In this document: positions 61,288-64,000 of the stretch, one piece after another
How positions within the stretch are numbered: position 1 is the first letter of the stretch
Layout of the letters: every line of letters begins with the position of its first letter
Source: Rapidithrix thailandica
GTDB taxonomy: Bacteria; Bacteroidota; Bacteroidia; Cytophagales; Flammeovirgaceae
Direction of reading: 5' to 3'
DNA length: 64,000 bases
NCBI RefSeq assembly: GCF_039710355.1
Contig: NZ_JBDKWZ010000003.1
Location: 310,001 to 374,000, forward strand
The notes under the pieces: model-generated
What the model was told of the DNA's origin: nothing
Databases searched by the model: none
The model's input: the letters and a program-made list of their open reading frames with translations, nothing else
Position numbers and translations under genes: made by a program

Positions 61288-63525
61288 TCAAGTATTCACT
61301 ATCAGTTTTTTCTTTTTCAGGCGAAGGCTATTGGTGACAACAGAAACCGAACTCATAGCCATAGCCGCTCCGGCAATCATAGGGTTCAATAAAAATTGAA
61401 ATACCGGGAACAATACTCCTGCCGCGACAGGTATTGCCAATACATTGTAAATAAATGCCCAGAATAAATTCAACCGGATGGTTTGTAAGGTCTGGCGAGA
61501 AAGCTGTATCGCAGTGGCAATATGTTGCAAATCCGAATGCAACAGAGTAATGCCGGCACTCTCCATGGCAATGTCTGAACCGGAAGCCATAGCCAACCCT
61601 AAGTCTGCTTGTGCCAAAGCCTGAGAATCGTTAATTCCGTCACCCGCCATGGCGACACATTTGCCTTGCTCCTGCAATTGCTTGACATAAGCCCCTTTTT
61701 CATGTGGCAACACCTGAGCCTGATAATGGTCAATCCCGACTTGTTGAGCCACCTCTTTTGCCGTGTTTTCCTGATCTCCGGTGAGCATGATTACTTCTAT
61801 GCCCATTTTTTGAAGTTTTTGTACAGAAGCCACCGAAGACGCTTTGATTTTATCTGCTATGCCCAGTACAGCCAATGCACTTTTTCGATTCGCAAAATAG
61901 ATCACGGTGACAGCTCTCTTCAATAACTCCCCTGCTTTGGTTTTGAGTTCAACCGGTATTTCGACACCATTTGATGTGAGTAATTTTTCATTCCCGACAA
62001 AATATCCTTCCCCCCAAACACTTGCTCTCAGCCCACTTCCACTTATATTTTCAAACTCTTCCAGTTCAGGGCCATTTCCTACCTTTCCAAAATAATTAGT
62101 AACAGCCTGGGCCAGTGGATGTTTGGATTGCCCTTCCATTTTTGACAAGATGGCAACCAGTTCGTTTTTATTTTCCACATTTGCCCAATATTCCTCCACT
62201 ACTTTAGGCCTACCTTCGGTAATAGTGCCCGTCTTATCCAATACCAAGGTGTCTACCCGGTGGGCAATTTCAAGGCTCTCCGCATTTTTAATCAAAATTC
62301 CGTTTTCCGCTCCTTTTCCAATTCCCACCATCAAGGCTGTAGGTGTAGCTAAACCCAGAGCACAAGGACAGGCGATGATCAGTACGGAAATTAATGTGAG
62401 AAAAGCATAGGTAATGGGAGGCTCAGGCCCCAAAAAATACCAAGCGAAAAACGTTGCCATAGCAACTAAAATCACGACCGGCACAAATACTCCCGCTACT
62501 TTATCCACAAGTTTTTGAATAGGGGGCTTAGAAGCTTGTGCTTCCTGGATCAGACGAATCATTTGTGCAAGAAACGTCTCATTGCCAACTTTTTCCGCTT
62601 CAAATATAAGGCTTCCATCCTGATTAATGGTACCACTGGTTACAGCATCTCCTTCTACTTTCATTACAGGGAGCGGTTCACCGGTCAACATACTTTCATC
62701 GATATAGGACTTCCCGGATAATACTTTACCGTCCACCGGAACTTTATCTCCGGGGCGCAATATGATTCTGTCTCCTTTTTGAACCTCTTCAATAGAGATA
62801 TCCTGAGTTTCTCCATTTATCTCCAGTGTGACCATAGTAGGGCGCAATCCCATCAACTTTTTAATAGAAGCAGAAGTCTTTGTTTTGGCCCTTTCTTCCA
62901 AAAATCTCCCTAACAGAATCAAAGAGACAATTACTGCTGCCGATTCGTAATAAACATGTGGTGGTATTCCTTGTTGCTCAAAAAACTGGGGATAAACCGT
63001 ATTGAACAAGCTAAACAGAAATGCGACTCCGGTACTCAACGCAACCAAGGTATCCATGTTGGTATTGAGATGTTTGGCTTTTTGCCAGGCGATGCGAAAA
63101 AATTCTCCTCCGGACCAAAACAGCACCGGTAAAGTCAGGAGCATTAACACCCAATTTTCGTAGGGGATGCTGCCTTGCATAAACATTGAAATCACAAACA
63201 CAGGAAGTGTCAATAAGACCGATGTGATCAATTTTTGTTTGAGCACTTTCAGACGTTCCTCTTCCTTCTGACGGGTATCCACCCGTTTATCCAAATCGAG
63301 GCTGTACCCGATTTGTTTGGAAATTTTTTGTAATGTTTTTTCCGATACTTCCTTAGGATCGTATTCGATATAGGCCGATTTGTTAGGATAATTAACGCTA
63401 GCTGTTATTACACCTTTTTGCCGTAATAGTTGCTTTTCCAAGCTGACGGCACAAGAAGCACAAGTCATACCTTCCACCGGATAGCTTTCTTTTTGCGTTG
63501 GTTTTTCTAATAATTTAGTTTCCAT
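61288..63525 (-). CDS. copA: Copper-translocating P1B-type ATPase
   Basis: 745 residues. One N-terminal HMA domain with C22/C25 (GMTCASCAVSLEKQL), eight membrane helices, the transmembrane CPC motif C386-P-C388 (IACPCALGLATPTALMVGIG), phosphorylated D430 (LDKTGTITEG), the HP dipeptide (SKHPLAQAV) and the hinge GDGINDSQALAQADLGLAMA. CPC plus the YN and MxxS-type motifs in the last helices (FWAFIYNVLAIPVAAG, GAAMAMSSVSVVTNSLRL) place it with the Cu+ exporters. It pumps Cu(I) out of the cytoplasm. The CopZ-like gene lies 78 bases downstream on the same strand. Confidence 0.95.
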   Translation of the reverse strand: METKLLEKPTQKESYPVEGMTCASCAVSLEKQLLRQKGVITASVNYPNKSAYIEYDPKEVSEKTLQKISKQIGYSLDLDKRVDTRQKEEERLKVLKQKLITSVLLTLPVFVISMFMQGSIPYENWVLMLLTLPVLFWSGGEFFRIAWQKAKHLNTNMDTLVALSTGVAFLFSLFNTVYPQFFEQQGIPPHVYYESAAVIVSLILLGRFLEERAKTKTSASIKKLMGLRPTMVTLEINGETQDISIEEVQKGDRIILRPGDKVPVDGKVLSGKSYIDESMLTGEPLPVMKVEGDAVTSGTINQDGSLIFEAEKVGNETFLAQMIRLIQEAQASKPPIQKLVDKVAGVFVPVVILVAMATFFAWYFLGPEPPITYAFLTLISVLIIACPCALGLATPTALMVGIGKGAENGILIKNAESLEIAHRVDTLVLDKTGTITEGRPKVVEEYWANVENKNELVAILSKMEGQSKHPLAQAVTNYFGKVGNGPELEEFENISGSGLRASVWGEGYFVGNEKLLTSNGVEIPVELKTKAGELLKRAVTVIYFANRKSALAVLGIADKIKASSVASVQKLQKMGIEVIMLTGDQENTAKEVAQQVGIDHYQAQVLPHEKGAYVKQLQEQGKCVAMAGDGINDSQALAQADLGLAMASGSDIAMESAGITLLHSDLQHIATAIQLSRQTLQTIRLNLFWAFIYNVLAIPVAAGVLFPVFQFLLNPMIAGAAMAMSSVSVVTNSLRLKKKKLIVNT

Positions 63526-63607
63526 GGTTCTTTCTATTTTTTATCCATTTCCCGGGTCTTGTATTTCCCAATGATATGGCGTGTTGAATTCTTTAACTTA
63601 TGTGTTA

Positions 63608-63615
63608 CAAAGTTA
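63608..63615 (-). promoter_or_regulatory. Candidate -7 box of copA
   Basis: CAAAGTTA on the plus strand reads TAACTTTG on the minus strand, a match to TAnnTTTG, 83 bases upstream of the copA start. No clear -33 TTTG was found. Confidence 0.4.
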
Positions 63616-63752
63616 GCTTATAAGTAAAGGGGCCGTGTTACACCATTTTTGAATTGTTTTATATAATTTTCCAAAACAGGAGAAAAGGAGAGGGGAAAGG
63701 TTCAGTTTATCATATAGAAACATCAAATTCTCAGACTTAGCAAACCAGACAA

Positions 63753-64000
63753 ATGAATACTGTAAGTGCAGAAATCATTACCATCGGTGATGAAATCTTA
63801 TACGGACAAATTACCGATACCAATACGCAATGGATTAGTCAACAATTGGATGGAATCGGAATCAAAACCGTCCGAAAAACTTCCGTGGGAGATCAACGAG
63901 AAGCCATTCTCTCTGCTTTACAAGAAGCCAGCCAACGGGCACACATCGTGTTGGTCACCGGAGGCTTGGGCCCCACCAAAGACGATATTACCAAACAGGT
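63753..64000 (+). CDS. cinA: CinA-type protein, 5' part only
   Basis: The frame starts at 63753 and runs off the window. The 82 visible residues are the N-terminal molybdopterin-binding-like domain: VSAEIITIGDEILYGQITDT, NTQWISQQLDGIGI, VGDQREAILSAL and LVTGGLGPTKDDITKQ. CinA (competence/damage-inducible protein A) proteins combine this COG1058 domain with a C-terminal nicotinamide-nucleotide amidase domain; the latter would lie beyond the edge. It is divergent from copA with about 230 bases between. Confidence 0.9.
   Translation, partial: MNTVSAEIITIGDEILYGQITDTNTQWISQQLDGIGIKTVRKTSVGDQREAILSALQEASQRAHIVLVTGGLGPTKDDITKQ

Noticed and set aside
1..64000. tRNA, rRNA, CRISPR arrays, prophage or integrase genes
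   Set aside because: None were visible on reading both strands; I could not run a covariance-model search, so short RNA genes may be missed.

Overview
The window looks like chromosome of a Bacteroidota bacterium, most likely a Cytophagales-type environmental or marine member. The reasons are three SusC/SusD outer-membrane pairs, FecI-type sigma/FecR anti-sigma switches, a one-protein hybrid two-component regulator, promoters of the TTTG-N19/21-TAnnTTTG type, A/T-rich ribosome-binding regions without Shine-Dalgarno boxes, and small lineage-typical families (DUF4783 beside nadC, DUF6786, DUF6503). No tRNA, rRNA, CRISPR array, integrase or complete insertion sequence was seen.

Layout. 1-7.5 kb: a VOC protein, a small exported protein, a TonB-dependent receptor, a HipA-like kinase overlapping a DUF3037 gene, and an App1-type phosphatase. 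7.8-24.5 kb: two tandem glycan-uptake loci on the minus strand, each reading sigma, fecR, susC, susD; the first ends in a GH109 enzyme. 24.7-33.9 kb: gluconokinase and 6-phosphogluconate dehydrogenase, MarR and PhyH proteins, a TetR-fabF-HAD group, and single genes. 34-55 kb: a large glycan cluster with a DUF6786 lipoprotein, two GH116-like paralogues, a hybrid two-component regulator, a DUF4091/GH123-like lipoprotein, and a third sigma-fecR-susC-susD set. 55-64 kb: housekeeping genes (RluA, CNNM/CorC protein, NadC), copper handling (CopZ, CopA) and the start of cinA.

How the genes work together. All three SusC proteins carry an N-terminal STN signalling domain, so each should report ligand binding to its FecR, which releases its sigma factor to raise susC/susD expression. 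The enzymes (GH109, a GH123-like DUF4091 protein, two GH116-like proteins) suggest amino-sugar-bearing animal or mucin-like glycans, but this is inference.

Most interesting signals. (1) Each susC leader has a strong intrinsic terminator that points the wrong way, on the plus strand against the operon, which predicts cis-antisense RNAs like DonS of Bacteroides. (2) A decayed third copy of the start and promoter of the second GH116-like gene lies at 47.5 kb. (3) A short element at 1.6 and 47.3 kb shares a reading frame in which two of its four base differences are silent. (4) A MITE-like element lies at 45.2 kb. (5) Matched ACTTAC-N6-GTAAGT operators flank the TetR-fabF pair. (6) nadC appears to start at GTG directly after an intrinsic terminator.
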